From: Sunxiuqinia sp963974515
GTDB lineage: Bacteria > Bacteroidota > Bacteroidia > Bacteroidales > Prolixibacteraceae
Direction of reading: 5' to 3'
Assembly (NCBI RefSeq): GCF_963974515.1
Contig: NZ_CAXBDD010000100.1
Coordinates: 1-14,019 of the forward strand
Length of the DNA stretch: 14,019 bases
Below, piece by piece: positions 1 to 7,218 of this stretch (the first letter of the stretch is position 1; the number at the start of each line of letters is the position of its first letter). Made by a program: the position numbers and the translations under genes. The notes beneath the pieces are model-generated. The model saw only the letters and a program-made list of their open reading frames with translations, made no database searches and was not told where the DNA came from.

Positions 1-263
1 CCGGGAGTTGAGCATTTCGAAAAAAGCTCTGACATGGGCAGTAGCAGAAGATGCCCTGGCATTCTTAACAGATGCGGGTTTGGTCGGGCGCCAAACGATC
101 CCGCAACAGGCACGATCGACAGCAAAACAATACCGACACCGAATTGGAGCACAAACCAGTCGAGTGTATCTGGTGGCCAGCTGTTTTAGCCGATCGAATG
201 GATATTGACCTTGAAGAAGCCGTTGAAAGATTCCTGACTAAAACCGCAGCATTTTTAAACTAG
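1..263 (+). pseudogene. Decayed MazG-like nucleotide pyrophosphohydrolase remnant (partial, frameshifted)
   Basis: The reading frame ending at the TAG at 261-263 has a C-terminus (LADRMDIDLEEAVERFLTKT) closely resembling the end of MazG-like/dCTPP-like nucleotide pyrophosphohydrolases, where a consensus such as ELADVLxYxxxLADxxGIDLxxAvxxKlxKN is usual. A stretch upstream in a different frame (about 11-70, SKKALTWAVAEDALAFL) loosely resembles the first helix of the same fold, which carries acidic metal ligands. The roughly 30 residues between the two pieces fit normal MazG spacing. The two pieces are in different frames, and the metal-binding ExxE/ExxD pattern is not intact (ELEHKPVEC where EELADV is expected). 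The gene would therefore be inactive. The family hydrolyses non-canonical NTPs. The left end may be cut by the window edge. The resemblance is by eye only. A random ORF is the alternative. Confidence 0.35.
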
Positions 264-404
264 AGTCTTGGTGTAAAAACAGATAGTGGAGCCCCGGGGT
301 ATGAAACCCACCTGCAATCACATAAAACTTGCACGTTAATCATACAAAAAAGGAAGCTTTACCGGACATTGAGAGCGGCTTGAAAAAAGAAAGGTTTCCC
401 GTAG

Positions 405-2117
405 TCATGAGAAACTGGCTTCCAGAGTCATTTTCTTTGTCTTTCGTCCCCCCTTTCGTTTCTGCCAATCGAAATTGATTTCGTCAAGCAGCCGTTTCTT
501 TTCAGGATCTATTTTGTCCTGGTCAGAACGCATCCGGGAGACCCATTTCCCGAGTTTTTTGTTTTTCTTCCATTTTACCGGGACCCAGGTGTCGCCATAT
601 TCCTTTTTAAACTCAACAAGAAGCTGATACATAGTCATCCACGGTACCGGATTTTTACGGACGACAGGCCAATAAAAGCCTGCTTTATTCAACAGGTCTG
701 TTTGTTCTTCCGTTAATTCATATACTTTACGGCGTGTTCTCGAAACCCAATGACCTAACTGCGGATTTTCGTTCCAACTGTAAGGAACCCGGGTATGTCC
801 GTATTTTTCCTTAAACAGGACAAGCTGATCGTACATTTTCATCCAATAGGATTCGTGAAGATCCCAGGCAAACCCGATCTGCTCAAGCTTTTTGATCTTC
901 CAGTCCGCGAGCTTACCTGTTCGTTTTTCTCTTCTTTGGATACATGTCCAACGTTCCAGAGGCCAATCGATACGTACAGAAACCTGAATTTCACCGTATT
1001 GCTTTTTGTATGCTTTCAACCTCTGGTAATTTCTTTTCCATTGCTCATCATATTTCCTGAGTTGAAGCTTCCAGGCTTCGTTACTCCAAACAAATCCCGT
1101 GTCCTCCAGTTTTTTCTTTTTCGCCGGGTCAAGTTTTCGTCTTTTTGCTAATGTTCTTTGAGTGTTCACCCAGGTACCCAACGCAGGGTTTTTCTTCCAG
1201 TTTACCGGCACCTGACAATCACCGTATTGCTTTTTATATTGTTCAAGCTGATCAAATTTCTCCTGCCAGTATTCTTCTTGTAAAACCGTGCAGTCCCAAA
1301 TGAAGCCGATTTCGCTAAGTTTTTGTTCCCGCCTTGCAGAAAGCCTGCCGTTGGTTTTTAACGTTCGCTGACGATCCACCCAGCCTGCCAAATGCTGATC
1401 AGAATAGGTCCCAGGAACTTTACAATGCCCATATTTACTTTTAAAGGCGATAAGCTGCTCGAATTTATCTTCCCATTGGCTTTCATACACTTCCCTGAAA
1501 TCCCAAACAAACCCCATCGCATCCAGCTTGTCTTTGCGTTTTCTTTTCATATTCCCTTCCGCAACTCTGCGTCGCTGAACACTCACCCAGTTGCTCAGTT
1601 GTTTGTTTACCTTCCATTTTTGCGGCACATTGCAATGCCCATGTTCCTGATAGAATTCTTTTAGCTGAATGTACATATCGTGCCATCTCCAATCACGGAT
1701 ATCCTTGAATTCCCAATGTACACCAAGGGAATCAAGCTTCGCTCTTTGATCCTGGCTCATGGCGTTCTTATTTCTGACCTGGGCGATCAGCCATTCATGA
1801 AGCGATGCATACTGAGGATCGGTGGCCGGCACATGGGCATGTCCATATTTTGCAAAAAACCGTTCCAAATCATCAAACCGCTCATACCAGTAATAGATCC
1901 GATCAATAGAGAAATCAAAGTCTATCGCTTTTAGTTTGTCTCTGAATTCTTTTGGTAACTGGTGTTTTGTCCTCTTCTGGATCAGCATCCATTTCACCAG
2001 TTCCTTATTTTTCTTGTTGTCGGGCAGAACGTTACAATGACCATGTACGCATTGAAAATGAACTAACTCATCATAAAAATAATACCATTGGACGATTGCT
2101 TCTTTTGATAAAATCAT
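405..2117 (-). CDS. Stand-alone protein of eight tandem helicase-associated (HA) domain repeats
   Basis: The product is a 570-residue, strongly basic and aromatic protein built almost entirely of eight tandem repeats of 66-80 residues (about 8-73, 74-142, 143-212, 213-281, 282-355, 356-422, 423-490, 491-570). Each follows W-x(4-8)-L-x(6)-YGH-x-x-VP, then L-x-x-W-V-x-x-Q-R, then L-x-x-x-GF-x-W. That pattern matches the helicase-associated domain (Pfam HA type), which is normally appended to DEAD/SNF2-like helicases and thought to bind nucleic acid. No Walker A, DEAD box or other helicase motif is present, nor a signal peptide or membrane segment, so it is probably a cytoplasmic nucleic-acid-binding protein. 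The tail is lysine-rich (QKRKGGRKTKK). The start at 2117 is chosen because AGGAG lies 5 bases upstream. The upstream in-frame ATG at 2186 has no ribosome site and lies above the likely promoter. It is a single-gene unit. The actual function is unknown. Confidence 0.85.
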   Translation of the reverse strand: MILSKEAIVQWYYFYDELVHFQCVHGHCNVLPDNKKNKELVKWMLIQKRTKHQLPKEFRDKLKAIDFDFSIDRIYYWYERFDDLERFFAKYGHAHVPATDPQYASLHEWLIAQVRNKNAMSQDQRAKLDSLGVHWEFKDIRDWRWHDMYIQLKEFYQEHGHCNVPQKWKVNKQLSNWVSVQRRRVAEGNMKRKRKDKLDAMGFVWDFREVYESQWEDKFEQLIAFKSKYGHCKVPGTYSDQHLAGWVDRQRTLKTNGRLSARREQKLSEIGFIWDCTVLQEEYWQEKFDQLEQYKKQYGDCQVPVNWKKNPALGTWVNTQRTLAKRRKLDPAKKKKLEDTGFVWSNEAWKLQLRKYDEQWKRNYQRLKAYKKQYGEIQVSVRIDWPLERWTCIQRREKRTGKLADWKIKKLEQIGFAWDLHESYWMKMYDQLVLFKEKYGHTRVPYSWNENPQLGHWVSRTRRKVYELTEEQTDLLNKAGFYWPVVRKNPVPWMTMYQLLVEFKKEYGDTWVPVKWKKNKKLGKWVSRMRSDQDKIDPEKKRLLDEINFDWQKRKGGRKTKKMTLEASFS

Positions 2118-2130
2118 TACTGCTCCTGTG
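2118..2130 (-). promoter_or_regulatory. Strong Shine-Dalgarno of the HA-repeat gene
   Basis: Read on the minus strand, the bases before the ATG at 2117 are CACAGGAGCAGTA. This puts AGGAG at a 5-base spacing. It decides the start over the longer frame from 2186. It stands out because most other genes here (permease, adaptor, outer-membrane factor, aldo/keto reductase, DUF2461) lack any recognisable Shine-Dalgarno. Confidence 0.7.
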
Positions 2131-2146
2131 AAAAAGTTGTTAAAAA

Positions 2147-2167
2147 ATAATTTTGTATCAAAATTAT
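2147..2167 (-). promoter_or_regulatory. Putative -7 promoter element overlapped by a perfect palindrome, HA-repeat gene
   Basis: The minus strand contains TAATTTTG (2166 to 2159), an exact match to the Bacteroidota -7 consensus TAnnTTTG, about 42 bases above the chosen start. It is embedded in a perfect inverted repeat with 9-base arms, ATAATTTTG (2147-2155) and CAAAATTAT (2159-2167), and a 3-base centre. No good -33 TTTG is seen at the usual distance. A palindrome over a promoter is what an operator for a dimeric repressor would look like, but AT-rich palindromes also arise by chance. Confidence 0.45.
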
Positions 2168-2524
2168 CAAATAAACAGACATGCATTTTAGTTTTTCAGA
2201 TTTTTAACAGATCGTATTTGCAGTCAAGCTCTTTTTTACGTTCAAAAAATCTTTGTCCCAACCTCAAATTTATGAGTTCCAGCATTCGATTGATTCCAAA
2301 GAGACAGCTTGGAACCCCTTTGGAGCCCTTGGAATAAATGCAAAACGCCTGCCTGCTGAGTGGTTAGAAACATTCGTGTCGGTTGTGTCATTTGTGGACC
2401 AACAATCGAATGACCGCAGATCATAAACAATTCATAATCCTTATCCTCTGTGTTCTCTGCGGTTAAAAAATAAACGAGAACCGGTAGTTCCAGTTTCCGG
2501 CAGACCAATGAAGCAACCGCCCGG
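2168..2524. repeat. Non-coding spacer with a degenerate interspersed repeat
   Basis: No credible gene lies here. On the minus strand two segments resemble dispersed intergenic repeats seen in many bacterial genomes. CCGCAGAGAACACAGAGG (2462 to 2445) fits the CCGCAGAG-CGCAGAGG type. GGTCCACAAATGACACAACC (2400 to 2381) and the bases after it fit the CCACGGATGACACGGATTACACGGAT type. Further left, 2294-2336 contains TTCCAA/TTGGAA in direct and inverted copies, with CCAAAG pairing to CTTTGG. A 103-codon frame crosses the block but begins inside the terminator and has low-complexity content, so it is not called as a gene. Assignment to a known repeat class is from memory. Confidence 0.45.
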
Positions 2525-2559
2525 AAAAAAGTAAAGACGCCCGAATGGGGCATCTTTAC
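2525..2559 (-). terminator. Rho-independent terminator of the efflux operon
   Basis: An inverted repeat, GTAAAGACGCCC (2531-2542) and GGGGCATCTTTAC (2547-2559), is separated by GAAT. It forms an 11-12 bp stem with one C/A mismatch. Read on the minus strand the stem is followed at once by TTTTTT (2530 to 2525). It lies 26 bases past the permease stop codon, so it closes the four-gene efflux transcript. Confidence 0.88.
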
Positions 2560-2585
2560 AGCTATTTTATTTAACGGTACCTCGA

Positions 2586-5500
2586 TTATTCAACCGCTTT
2601 TTTGGGTTGGTTGTCTTCGGGCAACAGGTTCATCATTTTCTTGATCCGGTAGTTGATCCGGATCGTCAGCATGTACATTACCGGAGCAATAAGCAGGGTG
2701 AGGAAGGTGGCAAAGCTGAGGCCAAAGATCACCGTCCACGACATGGGCCCCCAGAAAGCCACACTTTCGCCGCCCAGTGAAAAGTCGGGGTCGAAGTGGG
2801 TGTACAGGGTAATGAAATCGAAGTTGAGCCCAACAGCCAGCGGCACCAATCCGAGCACCGTAGTAATGGCGGTCAGCAACACGGGCCGCAGCCTGGTTTT
2901 TCCGGCAATGACGAGGCATTCAATTTCTTCTTTTACCGGCAGGAAAGCTCCCTCGCCGTAGCCCAGCTCATCACGCCGTTTCTTCCGCATCAGGTCGATG
3001 TAGTCGATCAGCACGATGCCGTTGTTGACCACAATCCCCGCCAGGGAGATGATACCGATGCCGGTCATGATGATGACAAACTCCATTTTGAAGATCGCCA
3101 GCCCCAGGAACACTCCAATGGTGCTAAACAGCACGGTGATCATGATAATCATGGGCCGGATAAAGGAGTTGAACTGGGTAACCATGATCAATCCAATGAG
3201 GGCTACCGCCACCAGCAAGGCAAAGATGAGGAAGGAGCTGCTTTCGTCCTGCTCCTGCTGCTCGCCGGTAAAGGCATAGTCGTAACCGCTTGGCATTTCG
3301 TAATTGGCCAGCACCTGCCGGATCCGGGCATTCACCTCGTTGGCGTTAAAGCCTTCGGTCACATTGGAGCTGATTGTCAGCACCCGCTTGTGATCGATGC
3401 GGTTCACCTTGTCGTAGGTGGATGAGTACTCAAAATCGGCCACCGCCGAGATGGGGATCTTATTGCCTTCCACCATTAGCTTTTGGTTCATCAGGGTCGA
3501 CACATCGTTGCGGTATTCTTCTTTCAGGCGAATGAAAATATCGTATTCATCCTCCCCGTCTTTGTAGTCCCCCACATCGTAGCCATACAGCGAGTTGCGC
3601 AGGGCCATAGCGATTTCCTGGGTCGACAGCTCATAGCGTCGTGCCTTGTCGCGATCCACATGGATCAGCATCTCAGGCTGGTTCACGTTGATATCCAGCT
3701 TCAATGCTTCCAATCCCGGAATGTTGTCCCTGTTGATCCGGTTCATGAAATCATCGGTAATTTTAATGAGTTGTTCAAAATCATCACCGCTCACTTCAAT
3801 ATTCACATCGGCCCCTACGGGCGGCCCGTTCTCTTCTTTTTCAACAAAGATCTTCGCACCTACAAATCCCTTCAGGTTGGCCGATAACTCGCGCATAATT
3901 TCGGACGTGTTGATGCCATCGCGCAGCTTAAACTCGACAAATGAGATTGAGGTCAATGACTTGTTTGGGCTCTGGTCATTCTCGAACATGCCCCCTTTGC
4001 CGTTGCCCACCGAGGTGGTTACCGATTTGACAATGTCCTGGTAGGGTTCAATCGTGCTATTGATGATGTCTTCCACCCGGCGCGACACCTCATCAGTACG
4101 GTCGATCGAAGTTCCCAATGGCAACTCCATCGTGACATAGATGGTTTGCGGATCGGTATCCGGGAAAAAGACGACACTGGGCTGACGGACCATATAGAAC
4201 CAGATGGACACGATGAGCAGCAGGAAGGTTCCAGCAAAATAGGCAACAGGCTTCCAGCCGGTGAGGGCAGTACGCAACTGGTCTTCGTAAAAGTTTTCGA
4301 GCCACACCAGGAAGCGGGTTTGAAACCAACGCGCCCAGGGACGGAAGATCAACACGTTGAGCACCATCAGCAGCGCTACGGTCATCAACAGATTACCAAT
4401 CAGGTAAATTTTGGGCAGGTAAAAAACCACGGAAATGATGGCCAGGATACCCGCCTTCTTCACAACCTTCTTCCAGTCCATTCTCTCGCGGATATCATCA
4501 ATCTTCATGAATCGGGCGATGAATGGCGGATTGAGCACCAGGGCCACAAAGAGTGAGGAGGCCAGTACCACGATCAGGGTTTGTGGCAAGATGCCCATAA
4601 ACTCACCCACGATCCCTTCCCAAAACATGAGCGGAACAAAGGCCGCCAGGGTGGTCAGGGTGGAGGATATAATGGGATAGGCAATTTCGCTGACCCCTTT
4701 TTTGGTGGCACTCAACTGTGAGTAGCCCAGCCCATGCAGACGGTACACGTTTTCGACCACCACAATGGCGTTGTCAACCAACATCCCCAGAGCCAGGATC
4801 AGTCCGTACAGCACCATGGAATTGAGCGTGATGCCCATCTGGTCGAGCACGACAAAGGAGATGAACATGGACATGGGAATGGCCAGTCCGGAGAACAAGG
4901 CATTGCGGAAACCAAGGAAAAGGAAGAGCACAAAAATCACCAGGATCATACCCATGATGATGCTGTTCTCCAAGGTGGCAATATCGTTCTTAATGTAGGT
5001 CGACATGTCGTCGGTGACGATGATCTCCAGGTTTTTGGGCAGATAGCCCAGCTCCACCTGCTCATCGAGAATATGACGGATTTTATCGGTCGCATCCAGG
5101 ATGTTGGCCCCGCTTTTTTTCACCACGGCCAGGGTAACCACGGGTTTGTTGTCGAGTCGCGAGATGGTTGACTTTTCCTTGTAGCCATCGACCACCTCGG
5201 CCACATCGCGCACATACACCGGTTTACCTTCATTCAGTTTGATGATGGTATTGCGGATCTGGTCCATGTTGGTGTAATCCGCTTCGGTACGCACCACGCG
5301 GCGGGTTTGGTCGGCGGTAAATTCGCCGGCGCCGATGGTGACATTTTCCATTTGCAGGGCCAGCGCAATGTCGTCGTAGGTCATGCCGCGTGCTTCCAAC
5401 TTATACGGATCGACGTTGACCTGAATTTCGCGGTCGTCGATTCCCCGGATGTTGGCTTCCGAAATTTCGGCCAGGCTTTCAAATTCATCCTGAAGAATTT

Positions 5501-6020
5501 CGGCATATTCTTTCAGCTCGCGCATACTGAAATCGCCTGAAATATTGACATTCAAAATCGGGAATTCCGAAAAGTCGAGATCCATCACCAGCGGATCGTC
5601 TTCCAGGTCGCCGGGCAGATCCGAACGCGCCTTGTCCACATTGTCCTTGGTGTCCTGCAAGGCCTGTTTGATCTCTACGTCGGTGTTAAACTCCACCACA
5701 ATGGTACTCACATCCTGGTACGAGGCCGAGGAAACTTTTTTGACGCCGTCCATCCCTTTCAGTTCCTGCTCGATGGGCCGGGTAATCAGGTTCTCAATAT
5801 CCACCGGCGAGTTGCCGGGATAAATCGTTTGGATGAAAACATAGGGAATAGCGATTTCCGGAAATGACTCCCTTGGCATTTGGTTGTAGGAAAACAATCC
5901 AAACACCACCAGCATACCGGTTAAGATGTAGACAGTAATCTTATTCTTGAGCGCCAGGTAGGCTGGTCGAAACTTCCGCTGTATATGTTGCGAGTTGTCG
6001 CTTACTTTTTCTTTCTTCAT
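2586..6020 (-). CDS. RND-family efflux permease (AcrB/HAE1-like inner-membrane subunit)
   Basis: This 1144-residue inner-membrane pump subunit drives proton-coupled export of drugs or other toxic compounds through a trimeric RND complex. It has the duplicated RND layout: TM1 at about 28-46, a periplasmic pore domain to about 340, TM2-TM6 at about 350-500, TM7 at about 592-611, a second periplasmic domain, then TM8-TM12 at about 928-1120. The TM4 signature is GMLVDNAIVVVENV with Asp415. The second Asp of AcrB (D408) is Asn416, and the place of AcrB Lys940 is Asn999. Between TM6 and TM7 there is an extra hydrophobic pair (about 522-560), which helps explain why it is about 100 residues longer than AcrB. 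It follows the adaptor gene by 31 bases and is the last gene of the operon. Substrate cannot be read from the sequence. The family call is very secure. Confidence 0.96.
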   Translation of the reverse strand: MKKEKVSDNSQHIQRKFRPAYLALKNKITVYILTGMLVVFGLFSYNQMPRESFPEIAIPYVFIQTIYPGNSPVDIENLITRPIEQELKGMDGVKKVSSASYQDVSTIVVEFNTDVEIKQALQDTKDNVDKARSDLPGDLEDDPLVMDLDFSEFPILNVNISGDFSMRELKEYAEILQDEFESLAEISEANIRGIDDREIQVNVDPYKLEARGMTYDDIALALQMENVTIGAGEFTADQTRRVVRTEADYTNMDQIRNTIIKLNEGKPVYVRDVAEVVDGYKEKSTISRLDNKPVVTLAVVKKSGANILDATDKIRHILDEQVELGYLPKNLEIIVTDDMSTYIKNDIATLENSIIMGMILVIFVLFLFLGFRNALFSGLAIPMSMFISFVVLDQMGITLNSMVLYGLILALGMLVDNAIVVVENVYRLHGLGYSQLSATKKGVSEIAYPIISSTLTTLAAFVPLMFWEGIVGEFMGILPQTLIVVLASSLFVALVLNPPFIARFMKIDDIRERMDWKKVVKKAGILAIISVVFYLPKIYLIGNLLMTVALLMVLNVLIFRPWARWFQTRFLVWLENFYEDQLRTALTGWKPVAYFAGTFLLLIVSIWFYMVRQPSVVFFPDTDPQTIYVTMELPLGTSIDRTDEVSRRVEDIINSTIEPYQDIVKSVTTSVGNGKGGMFENDQSPNKSLTSISFVEFKLRDGINTSEIMRELSANLKGFVGAKIFVEKEENGPPVGADVNIEVSGDDFEQLIKITDDFMNRINRDNIPGLEALKLDINVNQPEMLIHVDRDKARRYELSTQEIAMALRNSLYGYDVGDYKDGEDEYDIFIRLKEEYRNDVSTLMNQKLMVEGNKIPISAVADFEYSSTYDKVNRIDHKRVLTISSNVTEGFNANEVNARIRQVLANYEMPSGYDYAFTGEQQEQDESSSFLIFALLVAVALIGLIMVTQFNSFIRPMIIMITVLFSTIGVFLGLAIFKMEFVIIMTGIGIISLAGIVVNNGIVLIDYIDLMRKKRRDELGYGEGAFLPVKEEIECLVIAGKTRLRPVLLTAITTVLGLVPLAVGLNFDFITLYTHFDPDFSLGGESVAFWGPMSWTVIFGLSFATFLTLLIAPVMYMLTIRINYRIKKMMNLLPEDNQPKKAVE

Positions 6021-6051
6021 GCTTGTGTGTTTTTACAGCTATCCATTCTGA

Positions 6052-7206
6052 TCATGAATTGACATGCACCACGGTTCCGTCAATCACCTGGCTGAATCCT
6101 TCGGAAACGACCTTCATGCCGGCTTCCAGCCCTTCCTTCACTTCGGTCATGTTATTGTCGGACACGCCGGTTTTAACATAGACTTTCCGGGCAACCTGGC
6201 TGCCGTTGTTGGCCTCAACCACGTAAGTGTACTTGCCTTTGAAGTCTTCCTTGATCAGCAGGGAAGGAATCACGATCGCCTCTTCGGCCATATAGTCGCG
6301 AAGCTTCACCACGGCGTCGAGGTTAGGTTTGATCAGATTATCTTTATTTTGGAGATCCAGCCGGATACGGAAGGTCCGGTTGTTGGGATCAATGAAATTA
6401 CCAATCATTTGGATTTTGGTGGTGTGTGTCTCGCCAATGGCCGGGAAATACACCTGCACCTCATCGCCCTGTTCAATTTTTGTCAGGTACGACTCGGCCA
6501 CATCGGCATACACCTTAATTTTCTGAATGTTGACCAGTTTGGCAAAAGGCACCTGGGGACTGGCAATCTGTCCCTGCTTCTGATAAATCACATCAATCAC
6601 CCCATCCACAGGAGCCGTAATGCTCGACATGCTTCTCTGAGCCTTCAAACCTTCCAGTTGCTGCTCCAGCGAATTCATGGTCGACTTGGCTTGCAGGTAC
6701 TGCAACTCAGAGCCAATGTTCTGGTCCCACAGGTTTTTCTGACGTTCGTAGGTGGTTCGGGCCATGTCCAGGTTGATTTCCACTTCATCAATGGTCCGTT
6801 CAATGGGCTCGGCGTTCAGTGTAGCCAATACAGTTCCCTTCGAAACTCGCTGCCCTTCCCTGACCTTAATGTCCAGAATCTGTCCTGATCCTTCGGGGCT
6901 GACATTGACTTCCTGGTCGGCCTCCACACTGCCGGTCACTTCAATAAAGTGTTCAAACTTTTGCGGCTGAATTTCGGAGAGTACCACTTCTACTTTTTCT
7001 TCTTCGGTTGTGGCTTTCAGCTCTTTTTCGAGCTCGGCTATCTTGAGCTCCAGTTCATGGAGCTGCTGCTTGTATTCCACCAGCTGGGCTTGCTTTTCCT
7101 GGCTCTCGTTTCCGGCATTACCCGAAGAGCAGGAAGCCAGAAGGACAACAACCATGAGGCCTACGAGCGGATGAATTAATTTTTTGTGTCTAACGATTCG
7201 GTTCAT
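6052..7206 (-). CDS. RND efflux periplasmic adaptor (membrane-fusion lipoprotein)
   Basis: This 384-residue adaptor links the inner-membrane pump to the outer-membrane channel. The N-terminus is a lipoprotein signal with lipobox LLASC, lipid-anchored at Cys26. A short coiled coil follows (about 39-70, leucine heptads through QLHELELKIAELEKEL). The two halves of a biotinyl-lipoyl domain are at about 84-132 (VSPEGSGQILDIKVREGQRV) and 194-228 (ITAPVDGVI). They flank an alpha-hairpin at about 135-192. A beta-barrel domain (about 229-305) and a membrane-proximal domain (306-384) complete the HlyD/AcrA architecture. It starts 12 bases after the outer-membrane factor stop, so the two are co-transcribed. 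No Shine-Dalgarno is seen. The extra coiled coil before the lipoyl domain is a mild oddity. Confidence 0.95.
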   Translation of the reverse strand: MNRIVRHKKLIHPLVGLMVVVLLASCSSGNAGNESQEKQAQLVEYKQQLHELELKIAELEKELKATTEEEKVEVVLSEIQPQKFEHFIEVTGSVEADQEVNVSPEGSGQILDIKVREGQRVSKGTVLATLNAEPIERTIDEVEINLDMARTTYERQKNLWDQNIGSELQYLQAKSTMNSLEQQLEGLKAQRSMSSITAPVDGVIDVIYQKQGQIASPQVPFAKLVNIQKIKVYADVAESYLTKIEQGDEVQVYFPAIGETHTTKIQMIGNFIDPNNRTFRIRLDLQNKDNLIKPNLDAVVKLRDYMAEEAIVIPSLLIKEDFKGKYTYVVEANNGSQVARKVYVKTGVSDNNMTEVKEGLEAGMKVVSEGFSQVIDGTVVHVNS

Positions 7207-7218
7207 CTTGTTTCTTGT

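Noticed and set aside
405..2117. CRISPR-like or tandem DNA repeat within the HA-repeat gene
   Set aside because: The repeats are at protein level only, 66-80 codons each and diverged in DNA sequence. There are no short identical repeats with unique spacers anywhere in the window.
2118..2186. N-terminal extension of the HA-repeat protein from the ATG at 2186
   Set aside because: The 23 extra residues have no repeat character and no ribosome site. They would begin upstream of the likely promoter, whereas the ATG at 2117 has AGGAG at ideal spacing.
2242..2553. 103-codon minus-strand frame with no known family
   Set aside because: It starts inside the rho-independent terminator stem, runs through dispersed-repeat sequence and has no ribosome site. 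It is most likely a false gene.
2796..3425. 209-codon plus-strand frame, and other long plus-strand frames opposite the efflux genes
   Set aside because: They are complements of the RND permease, adaptor and TolC-like coding regions, His/Asp/Gln-rich as expected for antisense frames, with no homology signal.
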